A stretch of DNA of 64,000 bases from Pseudomonadales bacterium. GTDB taxonomy: Bacteria > Pseudomonadota > Gammaproteobacteria > Pseudomonadales > Azotimanducaceae. The stretch lies in contig JAJEIQ010000076.1 in the NCBI GenBank assembly GCA_022827905.1, positions 62,001 through 126,000 of the forward strand, written 5' to 3'. Under the pieces are notes generated by a model. It was given only the letters and a program-made list of their open reading frames with translations. It made no database searches and was not told the DNA's origin. The position numbers and the translations under genes were made by a program. This document shows, piece after piece, positions 51,635 to 60,345 of this stretch (its first letter is position 1; every line of letters begins with the position of its first letter).

Positions 51635-53443
51635 ATGGGACTTCGCGACGTGGCATCGACACTGGCTCAAGTGCCCGCCCTGCTGGCGCTGAAGAAGGAG
51701 CTCAAACCACGCCCCTACGCCGATAAGGACTGCTTCGCCCGCCAGGTGGAAGCCAACGCCGCCCGCTTTGGCGAGCGCACCGCCATCGTCTTTGAAGGCC
51801 GCTCGGTCACTTGGGCCGAGTTCAACGCGCTGGCCAATCGCTACGCCAACCACTTGGCGAGCCAAGGCGTCGTGCGCGGCGACGTGGTGAGCCTGGTCAT
51901 GGAGAACCGCATCGAGTTTTTGGCCGTGACTGTGGCGCTGAACAAGCTTGGTGCAACGGCGGCCTTCATCAACACCAACCTGCGCGGCCGGCCCCTGGTC
52001 CACTGCATCACGGTCACCGAGTCCAAGAAGTGCGTCTTTGGCGAGGAACTAGCGCCTGCCCTGGCGGAGGTCAAGAGCGAGCTGCCCCTCGCCGAAGGCC
52101 ATGACTACTTGTTCGTGCCCGACGCAGGCGAGGTGCCCGCACCCAACTGGGCGGCTGATCTTGAGGCTGAGAGTGCCGCTGCCAGCACCGACAATCCGCC
52201 CACGACTGCGGAGAACGCCTTGGGCGACACCGCCATGTACCTGTTCACCTCGGGCACCACGGGTCTGCCCAAGGCGGCAGTGCTGTCCAACCGCCGCTAC
52301 CTCGCCAGCGCCGCCATGTCGCACAAGGCCGGACTGAAATGCACCGAAAAGGACCGGCTCTACATCTGCCTGCCCCTGTACCACGGCACCGGCCTGCTGG
52401 TGGGCGTAGGCGCCGCCTTCGGCTCGGGCGCCAGCCTATTCATCCGGCGCAAGTTCTCGGCCAGCAACTTCCTTGCCGAAGTGCGCGAGCACCAGACCAC
52501 CTGCCTGGTGTACATCGGCGAGCTGTGCCGCTACTTGATGAACACACCGGCGGCGGCGGACGACCACAACAATCCCCTTAAGCACATGATCGGCAATGGC
52601 CTGCGCCCGGATGTCTGGCTGCCGTTCAAGCAGCGCTTCGGCATCAAGCGGATATCGGAGTTCTACGGTGCCAGCGAGGGCAACGTGGCATTCGCCAACC
52701 TGCTCAACAAGGACCGCACCGTCGGCATGACCGCGATGGAAATCGCCTTGGTCGAGTACGACGTGGACGCCGATGAGATCGTCAAGGACGATACAGGTCG
52801 CTGCATACGGGTGGAGTCCGGCGAGCCGGGGCTGCTGCTCGGCCAAATCAACGAGGAGGCGGCGTTCGAGGGCTACACCAATCCCGAAGCCACCGAGAAG
52901 AAGATACTGCGCAACGCCTTCGAGGAGGGTGACGCCTGGTTCAACACCGGCGACCTGCTCCGGGAAGTGGAGGCCGGCTTCACCCTCGGCTATCCGCACT
53001 ATCAATTCGTGGATCGGGTGGGCGACACCTTCCGCTGGAAGTCGGAAAACGTCTCCACCAACGAAGTCGGTGAAATCATCAACGGGTTCGACGGCATTGA
53101 GTTCTGCAACGTCTATGGCGTGGAAGTACCCGGCGCAGACGGTCGGGCCGGCATGGCGGCATTGACGCTCAGCCCAGGCGTTGAGGCCCTCGATGCCGAG
53201 GCTTTCTCCCGCTACGTTGCGAGTGAACTGCCCGCCTACGCCCGCCCCGTCTTTCTGCGGGTGCAGTCCGACATCGACGTGACCGGCACCTTCAAAATGC
53301 TCAAGGGCAACCTGAAGAAGGAAGGCTACGACCTAAGTCAAGTGGCCGAGCCCCTCTATGTGCAGAAACCCGGATCAACGACCTACGAGCGGCTTGATCG
53401 GTCGTTCGCCGACGCGATCAGGGCGGGTGAAGCCGGATATTGA
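51635..53443 (+). CDS. FATP/FadD6-type long-chain acyl-CoA synthetase
   Basis: The 602-residue AMP-forming enzyme activates long-chain fatty acids to acyl-CoA. It has the P-loop YLFTSGTTGLPKAAVLSNRR, LPLYHGTGLLVGVG, the FATP-specific FYGASEGNVAF, and VDRVGDTFRWKSENVSTNEV. These place it with the very-long-chain/FATP group rather than FadD. It is divergent from the MBL gene and near acyl-CoA dehydrogenase and ETF genes that could act in the same route. Confidence 0.92.
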   Translation: MGLRDVASTLAQVPALLALKKELKPRPYADKDCFARQVEANAARFGERTAIVFEGRSVTWAEFNALANRYANHLASQGVVRGDVVSLVMENRIEFLAVTVALNKLGATAAFINTNLRGRPLVHCITVTESKKCVFGEELAPALAEVKSELPLAEGHDYLFVPDAGEVPAPNWAADLEAESAAASTDNPPTTAENALGDTAMYLFTSGTTGLPKAAVLSNRRYLASAAMSHKAGLKCTEKDRLYICLPLYHGTGLLVGVGAAFGSGASLFIRRKFSASNFLAEVREHQTTCLVYIGELCRYLMNTPAAADDHNNPLKHMIGNGLRPDVWLPFKQRFGIKRISEFYGASEGNVAFANLLNKDRTVGMTAMEIALVEYDVDADEIVKDDTGRCIRVESGEPGLLLGQINEEAAFEGYTNPEATEKKILRNAFEEGDAWFNTGDLLREVEAGFTLGYPHYQFVDRVGDTFRWKSENVSTNEVGEIINGFDGIEFCNVYGVEVPGADGRAGMAALTLSPGVEALDAEAFSRYVASELPAYARPVFLRVQSDIDVTGTFKMLKGNLKKEGYDLSQVAEPLYVQKPGSTTYERLDRSFADAIRAGEAGY

Positions 53444-53460
53444 TCCGTTGGCGCACAGCC

Positions 53461-54333
53461 CTAGCCCTTGATGGCTGAGGCGATCGCCGCGTAGCGGTCG
53501 AGCATCGGCAGCACCACATCGGCCGCGGCCGGCGGCAGGCCGAAGACCACGCGGTTGAAGCCCGTCTCGAAAAGGGACTCTGCCAAGCCCTGCTCGGGGC
53601 CGACGCCAAAGATCGTGAAGTCCGGCTCGCCCGTACGTCCGGCCTCCGTCCAAGCGTCTTGGGTGGCTTGGATGCCCGCCGCATAGTCAACGGCGCCGGA
53701 GGCTGCGGCCCGGGCCGGATCCTGGTAAATCGGGAACCAGCCGTCGCCGTATTCGGCGATGCGCCGCCAAGTCCATCGGGAGGATGCGCCGAGCAGCACC
53801 TTTGGGCCGCCGGGCTGCGCCGGCTTGGGGTAGGACCAGATGGGGTCGAAGTCCACGTACTCGCCGTGGAACTCCGCTTCCTCGTCCGACCAGATGCGCC
53901 GCATGGCCAGCACCCGCTCGCGCAGAATCTTCCAGCGGTTGGCGAATTCGACGCCGTGATTGCCCATCTCCTCGGCGTTCCAGCCGGCACCGACGCCAAG
54001 CAGCAGCCGCCCGCCGGACAGGTGGTCCAGAGTGGCGGCCTGCTTGGCCATCAGGATGGGGTCGCGCTCGGTGACTAGGCTGATACCGGTGCCTAAGCGC
54101 AGCGTCGTGGTGACCGACGCCGCCATGCCTAGGGCGACGAAGGGGTCATGGGTGTGCCAATACTCCTTGGGCAGGTCGCTGCCGCCGGGCCAGGGAGAAA
54201 TGCGGCTTGCGGGTATGTGGGTGTGCTCCGGGAAGAACAGCGAGTCGAACCCCCTCGCCTCCGCCTCTTCGGCGAGCTTCGCCGGCGCGATGGCATAGTC
54301 GGTGGGGAACATGACCAATCCGAATGCGGCCAT
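53461..54333 (-). CDS. LLM-class flavin-dependent oxidoreductase (TIGR03619-like)
   Basis: The 290-residue luciferase-like monooxygenase fold protein opens FGLVMFPTDYAIAPAKLA and has GFDSLFFPEHTHIP, TTTLRLGTGISL and RDPILMAKQAATLDHLSGGR. This subgroup is annotated as F420-dependent in actinobacteria, but in proteobacteria it may use FMN; the sequence does not decide. TAAGGAGG lies six bases before the ATG, one of the best ribosome-binding sites in the window. Confidence 0.85.
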   Translation of the reverse strand: MAAFGLVMFPTDYAIAPAKLAEEAEARGFDSLFFPEHTHIPASRISPWPGGSDLPKEYWHTHDPFVALGMAASVTTTLRLGTGISLVTERDPILMAKQAATLDHLSGGRLLLGVGAGWNAEEMGNHGVEFANRWKILRERVLAMRRIWSDEEAEFHGEYVDFDPIWSYPKPAQPGGPKVLLGASSRWTWRRIAEYGDGWFPIYQDPARAAASGAVDYAAGIQATQDAWTEAGRTGEPDFTIFGVGPEQGLAESLFETGFNRVVFGLPPAAADVVLPMLDRYAAIASAIKG

Positions 54334-54391
54334 AGTGAGCCTCCTTAGGAAAGCTAAGTAAAAGAATAGGTTGGAGCGATGGAGTCGGCAG

Positions 54392-54760
54392 CTAAATCCT
54401 GAACTTCGACATCAGCAGGTCCCGGTAAACCTCGTACTTGGGGTACTGCTCCTCGGTCAGGAGCTCGCCCATTTGCTCATCCATGCGGCGTTTGAGCCTT
54501 TTGGTTCGGGACTTCATCTTGCGATCCATGTTGGTGACGTTGTTGCGGCGCATCAGGTTGTTGAACGCCTTCATGCGGCCATCCATGAACTCGGCCACAT
54601 GGCTGCGGAACTGCGCAAGCTGCTCTTCGGTCATGCCGATGTCCACCGCGGCCTTGACCACATCGGGCTGCATCCAAGGGGGCGTCCGCTGCTGCGCCTC
54701 CGCCAAGGCAGGCACCGCAGTGAGGATCAAGAGGATGGCAAAGGTCTTGGCGAGTTTCAT
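54392..54760 (-). CDS. Small exported protein with LTEEQ motif
   Basis: The ATG at 54760 follows GGAGG by six bases and yields 122 residues. It has a signal peptide (KLAKTFAILLILTAVPALAEA) and a highly basic helical mature part (RRNNVTNMDRKMKSRTKRL). MTEEQLAQFR and LLTEEQYPKYE recall the LTxxQ motifs of the Spy/CpxP group, which act as periplasmic chaperones, but the rest is not clearly alike. Location is likely periplasmic; the function is unknown. Confidence 0.65.
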   Translation of the reverse strand: MKLAKTFAILLILTAVPALAEAQQRTPPWMQPDVVKAAVDIGMTEEQLAQFRSHVAEFMDGRMKAFNNLMRRNNVTNMDRKMKSRTKRLKRRMDEQMGELLTEEQYPKYEVYRDLLMSKFRI

Positions 54761-54796
54761 GCGCTTCCTCCAACGGGGCTTGGGCATCTAGTTTAC

Positions 54797-54824
54797 TTGA
54801 CTTAAGGCGGCATAGGCATAAGGT
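54797..54824 (+). promoter_or_regulatory. Weak promoter candidate for the bicupin gene
   Basis: TTGACT (54797-54802), a 16-base spacer and TAAGGT (54819-54824) lie about 45 bases before the cupin start. The -10 box is poor. Confidence 0.25.
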
Positions 54825-54868
54825 TCAGGTCAAGCAATGCGCCATGCGCCAAGGGAGGACCAACGACC

Positions 54869-55957
54869 ATGAACATCGGCTACAACCCGGACTTCAATCC
54901 CACCGGCATCGAAGGCGGTGTGGACACCAACCACATCCCCTGGATCGAGCTGCCCCAAGCACCGGGCCTGTCCATCAAGCCCCTGCGCGCCAGCTACGAG
55001 ACTGGGATGTTCAGCACGGTGGCGCGCTTGGCCCAAGGCACCAAACTGAACGGCCTCGTGCATCTCGGCGCCATGGACCTGATGCTGCTCTCGGGCCGCA
55101 TGACCTACTCGGATGGCCTGTTGACCGGCGATCTGACCCCGGGCGTTTGGGGCTACGTGCCCGCCAATGCCAAGATCAACGGCTGGGAGGCTGAAGAGGA
55201 CACCGAGTTTCTGGCCAACTTCTACGGGCCGGTGGCCTTTCTCGGCGATGACGGGCAATCGGTGGCCGGTGTCCTCACCAGCCTGGATGTCCAAGCCGCC
55301 GCCGAGGCGCGTGGCATCACCTTGGTGCCCAACACGCTGGCTGAGTGCATGCAGCCGCGCCCGCCCGCCTACCAAGGTCCGCCGGAACCCTTGGCGATTG
55401 CCGGCAGCGATGCCGGGGAACTGGTGCGCGCTGCGGAGGCGGTCGCGGACAGTGAGCAGCAGGCCACCCATCCACACTTCATCGACACGCGACAGGTGCC
55501 TTGGTCAGTCAACCCGGACACCCCGGACCTAGGCCTCAAGGTGTTGCGCGTCAGCGAGGAAACCGGCGTCGTCTCCCTGATCGTGCGCCACAACGGCGTG
55601 GCAGCGCCCCACTATCATCTGGGCGCCGCCGACTTCATGGTGCTCTCCGGGCGCATCGGCTACCGGGCCGGCCCCCCGGACGGCTACGGCCCCGGCACTT
55701 GGTTCTACGAACCGGCAGGCGCACGGCATGACGCCACCCAGCGCATCGGCGAGGACGACCTCATCTACACCGCCAATGTCTATGGCCCCCTGCAGTTCGA
55801 TGAGGGCCGCGACACCCCCATCGCCGCGGTGCTGTCCTGGATGCAGTACAAGGAAATGGCCGACGCCGCCGGCACCGAGCTGGTGCGCAACGAGTTCCCC
55901 CACGATGCTTCGCTGCTCGCTTGGGCACCCATAGGCAGCGAAGGCGCGGCGCTCTAG
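54869..55957 (+). CDS. Bicupin protein (ChrR/dihydroxyacetophenone dioxygenase-like)
   Basis: The 362-residue protein has two cupin domains. Domain 2 (about 205-345) retains metal ligands His248 and His250 (PHYHLGAADF) and His287 (PAGARHDAT). Domain 1 (about 20-140) has only one corresponding histidine, His65, and no partner at the third site, so it is probably non-metallated. The repeats LGAMDLMLLSGRM and LGAADFMVLSGRI show their common origin. The fold is like the ChrR-type and acetophenone-cleaving cupins. The reaction is unknown. GGAGG lies ten bases before the ATG. Confidence 0.8.
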   Translation: MNIGYNPDFNPTGIEGGVDTNHIPWIELPQAPGLSIKPLRASYETGMFSTVARLAQGTKLNGLVHLGAMDLMLLSGRMTYSDGLLTGDLTPGVWGYVPANAKINGWEAEEDTEFLANFYGPVAFLGDDGQSVAGVLTSLDVQAAAEARGITLVPNTLAECMQPRPPAYQGPPEPLAIAGSDAGELVRAAEAVADSEQQATHPHFIDTRQVPWSVNPDTPDLGLKVLRVSEETGVVSLIVRHNGVAAPHYHLGAADFMVLSGRIGYRAGPPDGYGPGTWFYEPAGARHDATQRIGEDDLIYTANVYGPLQFDEGRDTPIAAVLSWMQYKEMADAAGTELVRNEFPHDASLLAWAPIGSEGAAL

Positions 55958-56023
55958 AGGGGCTCGCTGCCTTCACTAGGCTTGGAATCGGCTTCAGAAT
56001 CTGCCAAGAACGGAATGACGGCG

Positions 56024-56153
56024 AAAGTTAGCTGATTTAGATAATCTCGGCTAACTTCGGTCAAATTGGGTGATTGGTCGATCCCGCTACTAAATTAGGG
56101 ATTGGCCCAAGTTTTGCTACTTTAGATAACTTGGGTTAACTTTGGCATAAATG
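56024..56153. repeat. Two AT-rich imperfect repeats upstream of the AAA+ ATPase gene
   Basis: Copy A (about 56024-56069) and copy B (about 56108-56153) share GCT-TTTAGATAA, then CTAACTTCGG in A and TTAACTTTGG in B, then an AAAT(T)GG end. The period is about 85 bases and copy B ends at the start codon. Copy A also contains a perfect inverted repeat AAGTTAGC/GCTAACTT (56025-56032, 56050-56057). ATGACG (56015-56020) and TAGATA (56038-56043) in copy A form a possible promoter with a 17-base spacer. The region is strikingly AT-rich for this genome. Confidence 0.7.
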
Positions 56154-57338
56154 GATGCCCGAACAAACCCGTATGCGCCTGGTGCCGGCACGCCCCCGCC
56201 GGAACTGGCCGGACGCGATGACCTAATTGACGATGCCGCCATCGCCTTGGACCGCATCCGCAACGGCTTGGCGGCCAAAAGCCTGCTCATGGTCGGGCTT
56301 CGAGGCGTCGGCAAAACGGTGCTCTTGAACCGCATGTGCCGGGACGCGGAATGCCGAGGCTTCACCACCCTCTTGCTGGAAGCACCGGAGGATCGCTCGC
56401 TGCCCAGCTTGCTGGCTGCGCCGCTGCACAGTGCGCTGGTGAAGATGAGCCACCGAGCCGCCGCCGGGGATGCCGTAAAGCGAGCGCTTCACGCACTCGC
56501 GGGATTCGTCGGGGCGATGAAGGTCAATTTCGGCGACATCAGCATTGGCATTGACGTCGAAGCGGAACCGGGGGTCGCTGACAGCGGCCACTTGGACTTC
56601 GACCTTGGCGATTTACTCACCGCGGTAGGCGAAGCCGCAAATGCCCAGAACACCGCCGTCGTCCTGTTTATTGACGAGCTGCAATACGTTGAGGAGAACC
56701 AGCTCGCCGCATTGATTGCCGCACTTCACCGCGCTGCCCAAAGGCAACTCCCCGTTACGCTCGTCGGTGCTGGCCTGCCCCAACTCGTGGCCCACGCGGC
56801 GGCTGCGAAGTCATACGCCGAACGGCTGTTCAGCTTTCCCGAAATCGGCCCGCTGCCGGAGGACGCGGCCCGATACGCCCTTGAAGCGCCAGCCAACAAG
56901 CACGGCGTCGTCTTTGATCCCGATGCGCTTCAGGCGATCACGCGCCACACCGGATGCTATCCCTACTTCATTCAGGAGTGGGGCAAACACAGTTGGGATT
57001 GCGCCGCGACCTCTCCGATCACCGCGGACGATGTTGCTGCCGCTACGGCCCAAGCAACAGCGGAACTCGACGCCAGCTTTTTTCGCGCCCGTTTCGACCG
57101 CCTAGCCCCATCGGAAAAACGCTACTTGCGGGCCATGGCGGACCTCGGCCCCGGGCCACATCGGTCCGGAGACATTAGCCGAGTCCTTTCTCGAGGCGTA
57201 GGTGCCGTCGCCCCAACCCGAGCCAAGCTCATCGAAAAGGGCATGATCTACAGCCCAGCCCACGGCGATACCGGCTTCACGGTGCCTCTGTTCGACGAAT
57301 ACCTCAAGCGGGTGCTTCCTCAATGGCCCTCAGTTTGA
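56151..57338 (+). CDS. ORC1/Cdc6-like AAA+ ATPase with C-terminal winged helix
   Basis: The 395-residue protein has a Walker A GLRGVGKT (49-56), Walker B VVLFIDEL (170-177), a sensor-like LVGAGLPQL and the conserved GCYPYFIQEWG. The C-terminal part (about 315-390, LAPSEKRYLRAMADLG and GFTVPLFDEYLKR) looks like a winged helix. This architecture is shared by archaeal-type ATPases of unknown role found sporadically in proteobacteria. It faces the McrBC pair and overlaps mcrC by nine bases at the 3' ends, so a defence link is plausible but not shown. Confidence 0.85.
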   Translation: MDARTNPYAPGAGTPPPELAGRDDLIDDAAIALDRIRNGLAAKSLLMVGLRGVGKTVLLNRMCRDAECRGFTTLLLEAPEDRSLPSLLAAPLHSALVKMSHRAAAGDAVKRALHALAGFVGAMKVNFGDISIGIDVEAEPGVADSGHLDFDLGDLLTAVGEAANAQNTAVVLFIDELQYVEENQLAALIAALHRAAQRQLPVTLVGAGLPQLVAHAAAAKSYAERLFSFPEIGPLPEDAARYALEAPANKHGVVFDPDALQAITRHTGCYPYFIQEWGKHSWDCAATSPITADDVAAATAQATAELDASFFRARFDRLAPSEKRYLRAMADLGPGPHRSGDISRVLSRGVGAVAPTRAKLIEKGMIYSPAHGDTGFTVPLFDEYLKRVLPQWPSV

Positions 57339-58664
57339 TTCAACCCATGCGCCATTGACGTTGGTGCACAGTTTGGTCAGGCCGCCGAGAGCACACTCGC
57401 TCTCATGGTGCGATTGGGTGACATCGAGCGTTGCCACGAACAGTTTTTCCCTGGCACTTGGACTGGCAATCGAATACTCACGCTGTATCCCAGGCTCAGT
57501 TGGTAGCTCACCGTGATGAGGATACAGAAGCACGATATTGTCGCACTTATAAAGTTGGCGGTATGCCATTAGCTGATACACGTCAGCTTGGCTCACGCCT
57601 TGCTTGGGGTCAGAGTCCTTGATGCGCTTCCACTTTGTATCCACGACTAAAATGATCTGTCCGCCCTGCCTGACAATCAGGTCAGGACGTGTTTCGAAAC
57701 GACCTACTGTCTCCTGACCTGATTTCTTGTAAAAGAGGCAGGGACGGAGACCGCCTTGAGCGCTTGCACTCAATCCCATATAGGAAGCTAGCGTACGCGA
57801 GAACAATCGCGCCACGTATTTCTCAAAAAGGACATTCATTTCAAACAGTAGGGCGTAGCCGCTGAACGGGCCAGCGGTTGTCTTCTGTTGGCGATCATCC
57901 AAAAAGAGCTTGGCCATATCGACAAGCTCCCGCCATTGCGTAGTCGTCCGGTCAAGAACTATCCTATCCCAGCGCAGGGCGTCCGGTGCCACCTCGCGGA
58001 TGTCCGCGTAGCGCAAGCGCAGTTCTCGCAGGATCCGCAGATTGTCCGATGCCTGTGCAAGGCGGGAGAGTTTGCAGATGGTCGCCAGCATGACTTGATT
58101 AAGGGCGATGTCAGGTGAGCGAGCATCAAACCGGCAGGCCAGCTTATGCGGCGAGACCGCCAGCGTTGAGAACTGCCGCGTCACATTTAGCCGCCCGCGC
58201 AGGGCGGGGAAATCGTCTTCGTGACTCCTGTATTGCTGCGGCAAGCCTTGGCGCACAGCCTCCGCTAACTTGCTGCAGTAGAGCCGAATCAGCATTTCCA
58301 AGATCGTATCGCGCTGCCAGCCTAAAGAGGTGATTCCTCCTACGTCGATGCGGATATCGTGCGCGACGGCGATCATGTCGATCAACCGGCTCCTCACCTT
58401 GGCGTTGTCAACGCTGTTTTCTTCTCCTATACCCTCGATCTTGGGCAAAATCTCAAGCTGGCAATCAGGGCTCGCGATCACCCCCACCACGCCGCGGGCA
58501 CGCAACCCCTTTCGTCCGTGCTCCAGTACACCTTGGCCTCCTGACCCCGAGAACGCGGAAGCCCGCGCCTCCGCCGCGAGCTGATCCGCCAACTGAATAG
58601 GGATTTCGTGATCGCCGTCTCCGTACCCGATACTCTCCCACTCGCGGATCGTGCGGTGGATCAT
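57330..58664 (-). CDS. mcrC: McrC-like restriction component (PD-(D/E)xK nuclease)
   Basis: McrC is the nuclease partner of the McrB GTPase in modification-dependent (type IV) restriction. The 444-residue protein has an N-terminal domain typical of McrC (GVIASPDCQLEILPKIEG), FPALRGRLNVTRQF, and the nuclease motif TRPDLIV with Asp328 and VVDTKWK with Asp342 and Lys344, followed by DVYQLMAYRQLY (361-372). All predicted catalytic residues are kept. The ATG overlaps the mcrB stop (ATGA). Confidence 0.9.
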   Translation of the reverse strand: MIHRTIREWESIGYGDGDHEIPIQLADQLAAEARASAFSGSGGQGVLEHGRKGLRARGVVGVIASPDCQLEILPKIEGIGEENSVDNAKVRSRLIDMIAVAHDIRIDVGGITSLGWQRDTILEMLIRLYCSKLAEAVRQGLPQQYRSHEDDFPALRGRLNVTRQFSTLAVSPHKLACRFDARSPDIALNQVMLATICKLSRLAQASDNLRILRELRLRYADIREVAPDALRWDRIVLDRTTTQWRELVDMAKLFLDDRQQKTTAGPFSGYALLFEMNVLFEKYVARLFSRTLASYMGLSASAQGGLRPCLFYKKSGQETVGRFETRPDLIVRQGGQIILVVDTKWKRIKDSDPKQGVSQADVYQLMAYRQLYKCDNIVLLYPHHGELPTEPGIQREYSIASPSAREKLFVATLDVTQSHHESECALGGLTKLCTNVNGAWVESN

Positions 58665-60301
58665 TTAGATGTCAGGTTCGTGTAATGGAAGCCCTCCTTT
58701 TCGGAGCGAACCTGCCAGCGGAACCGTGCCTGAATCTCATCCTGGCCGAATCCAGACGGCGGCGTGAGCACTGAACATTTGAGGAAACCACCTTCCTTCG
58801 CCTTCCCATCGCTCGGAGGTTCATCACCCAACACGCTCGCAACTTTCCCCCAATCCTCAAAGAAGTACTCGGCCAGAAGCGGAATCACCTCATCGCGCAT
58901 CACAGCGTCCACATCAGCCTTGGATGTGCACTTCATGAAATAGGCATGCCCGATTCGGTGTTCCCGGTCGTAGTGATACTCGATCCGTTCGTTGAGCGTG
59001 TTGAGGACTTTCTCAAGGTCTAAAGGATCGGAATCCTTCCATTTCTTCACCACCGTTTGCAACAGATCGGCTCTTGGCTCCATTTCGCGGAACCCGAAAC
59101 GACGGCGCAAGGCTGTATCCAACAACGCAATCGATCGGTCCGCAGAATTCATGGTGGCCACGATGTGCAGATTCTTAGGTACACCGAACTCGTGGCCTGA
59201 ATAGGGCAAGCGGACTCTCAGTTCATTCTGCTCGCCCAAGCGTTTGTCAGGCTCAAGTAGCGTGATCAGTTCTCCAAGGACCTTTGAAATATTGGCCCGG
59301 TTAATCTCGTCGATTATCAACACGAACGACTCGTTCTTGTTCTGGTCGGCGCGCGTTGCGATGCGGCGAAAAATGCCGGGCACAGTTTCCAACCGGAAGC
59401 CGCCGGACGGCGTATTGTCGCCGTCCGAGCCAGTGACTGGCTGCCTGCCCTCCACGAAATCCTCGTAGGACATTGATTGGTGAAAGGTGACGAACTCAAT
59501 CCGGCCCTCCGACCGGAGGCGATTGTACTCATCCATCAAGTCGCCACGATTTGCGGGCACTCGCTTTCCACAAAGGCGGACAGCTTCTTTGGCAGTGGAA
59601 TATGTCTTGCCGGTGCCGGGTGGTCCGTAGAGGACGAGGTTCTTGGCCTTCTTGGCAACTATCTCGGACGCATCTGGAGTCTGCCTCGGACCGGGACCTT
59701 TTGTTTGCTTTTCTGGGCGGGAACTTGGCTCAAAAACATCCAATTGACCCAGAAGTCGTTCGCCATCGGGCAGCAGTCTCAATTCCTCGCTCGAACCTTC
59801 GATGAGCTTCGCGGATGCCAACCACCCTCGCCGATTGTTAACCTGGGTTGGCTTTTTCCAAGTTAAGCTGTACCGATCAACAGCGATCCTCCATAGCTGC
59901 TCTACCGACTTCGGTTCTCTAATCTCCTGGAGCATCTCTCCCACGAATCTAATGTGTCTGTGCATGACGGCTATCAGCGCCATGTCCTCACCGCCGTCAA
60001 GCCATTGGCGGGCCACTTGCTCAAGACTCACGTCGTCCCCAATACGGATCAGCCCAGCCCTGGTCAGAAACTGAAGGTTGCCTTTCGTTCGGTTCTCCGT
60101 GACCGAAAACCGATCCTGCATCCACCTAACCAGTCGACTGAAGGGCAACCCGCTCGGCGGCACTTGACCACAGATTTCCCTTAGGGAGTCGAGATATGCC
60201 AAGTACCCGCCTGGAAGGGGTTGCACGGCCAAGGCGCGCTCGGACCAACTCTCGTAACCATCTTCATCTGTCACGACTTCGTATCCCCCACTCCAAAGCA
60301 A
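58661..60301 (-). CDS. mcrB: McrB-like AAA+ GTPase with a winged-helix N-terminus
   Basis: McrB forms the hexameric GTP-driven motor that recognises modified DNA and activates McrC. The 546-residue protein has Walker A GPPGTGKT (226-233), Walker B FVLIIDE (326-332), the McrB signature ATMNSADRSIALLDTALRRR (382-401) and later RIGHAYFM. The first 190 residues look like two winged-helix-type modules, not the DUF3578 methylcytosine domain of E. coli McrB. The first possible start in frame is TTG 60301, just after a TGA; a GTG nine codons in is an alternative. It is 44 bases behind an acyl-CoA dehydrogenase gene. Confidence 0.9.
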   Translation of the reverse strand: MLWSGGYEVVTDEDGYESWSERALAVQPLPGGYLAYLDSLREICGQVPPSGLPFSRLVRWMQDRFSVTENRTKGNLQFLTRAGLIRIGDDVSLEQVARQWLDGGEDMALIAVMHRHIRFVGEMLQEIREPKSVEQLWRIAVDRYSLTWKKPTQVNNRRGWLASAKLIEGSSEELRLLPDGERLLGQLDVFEPSSRPEKQTKGPGPRQTPDASEIVAKKAKNLVLYGPPGTGKTYSTAKEAVRLCGKRVPANRGDLMDEYNRLRSEGRIEFVTFHQSMSYEDFVEGRQPVTGSDGDNTPSGGFRLETVPGIFRRIATRADQNKNESFVLIIDEINRANISKVLGELITLLEPDKRLGEQNELRVRLPYSGHEFGVPKNLHIVATMNSADRSIALLDTALRRRFGFREMEPRADLLQTVVKKWKDSDPLDLEKVLNTLNERIEYHYDREHRIGHAYFMKCTSKADVDAVMRDEVIPLLAEYFFEDWGKVASVLGDEPPSDGKAKEGGFLKCSVLTPPSGFGQDEIQARFRWQVRSEKEGFHYTNLTSK

Positions 60302-60345
60302 CGGCTTCCATCAAGTCATATAGCGAATCCATGCTTCAATCGTAC

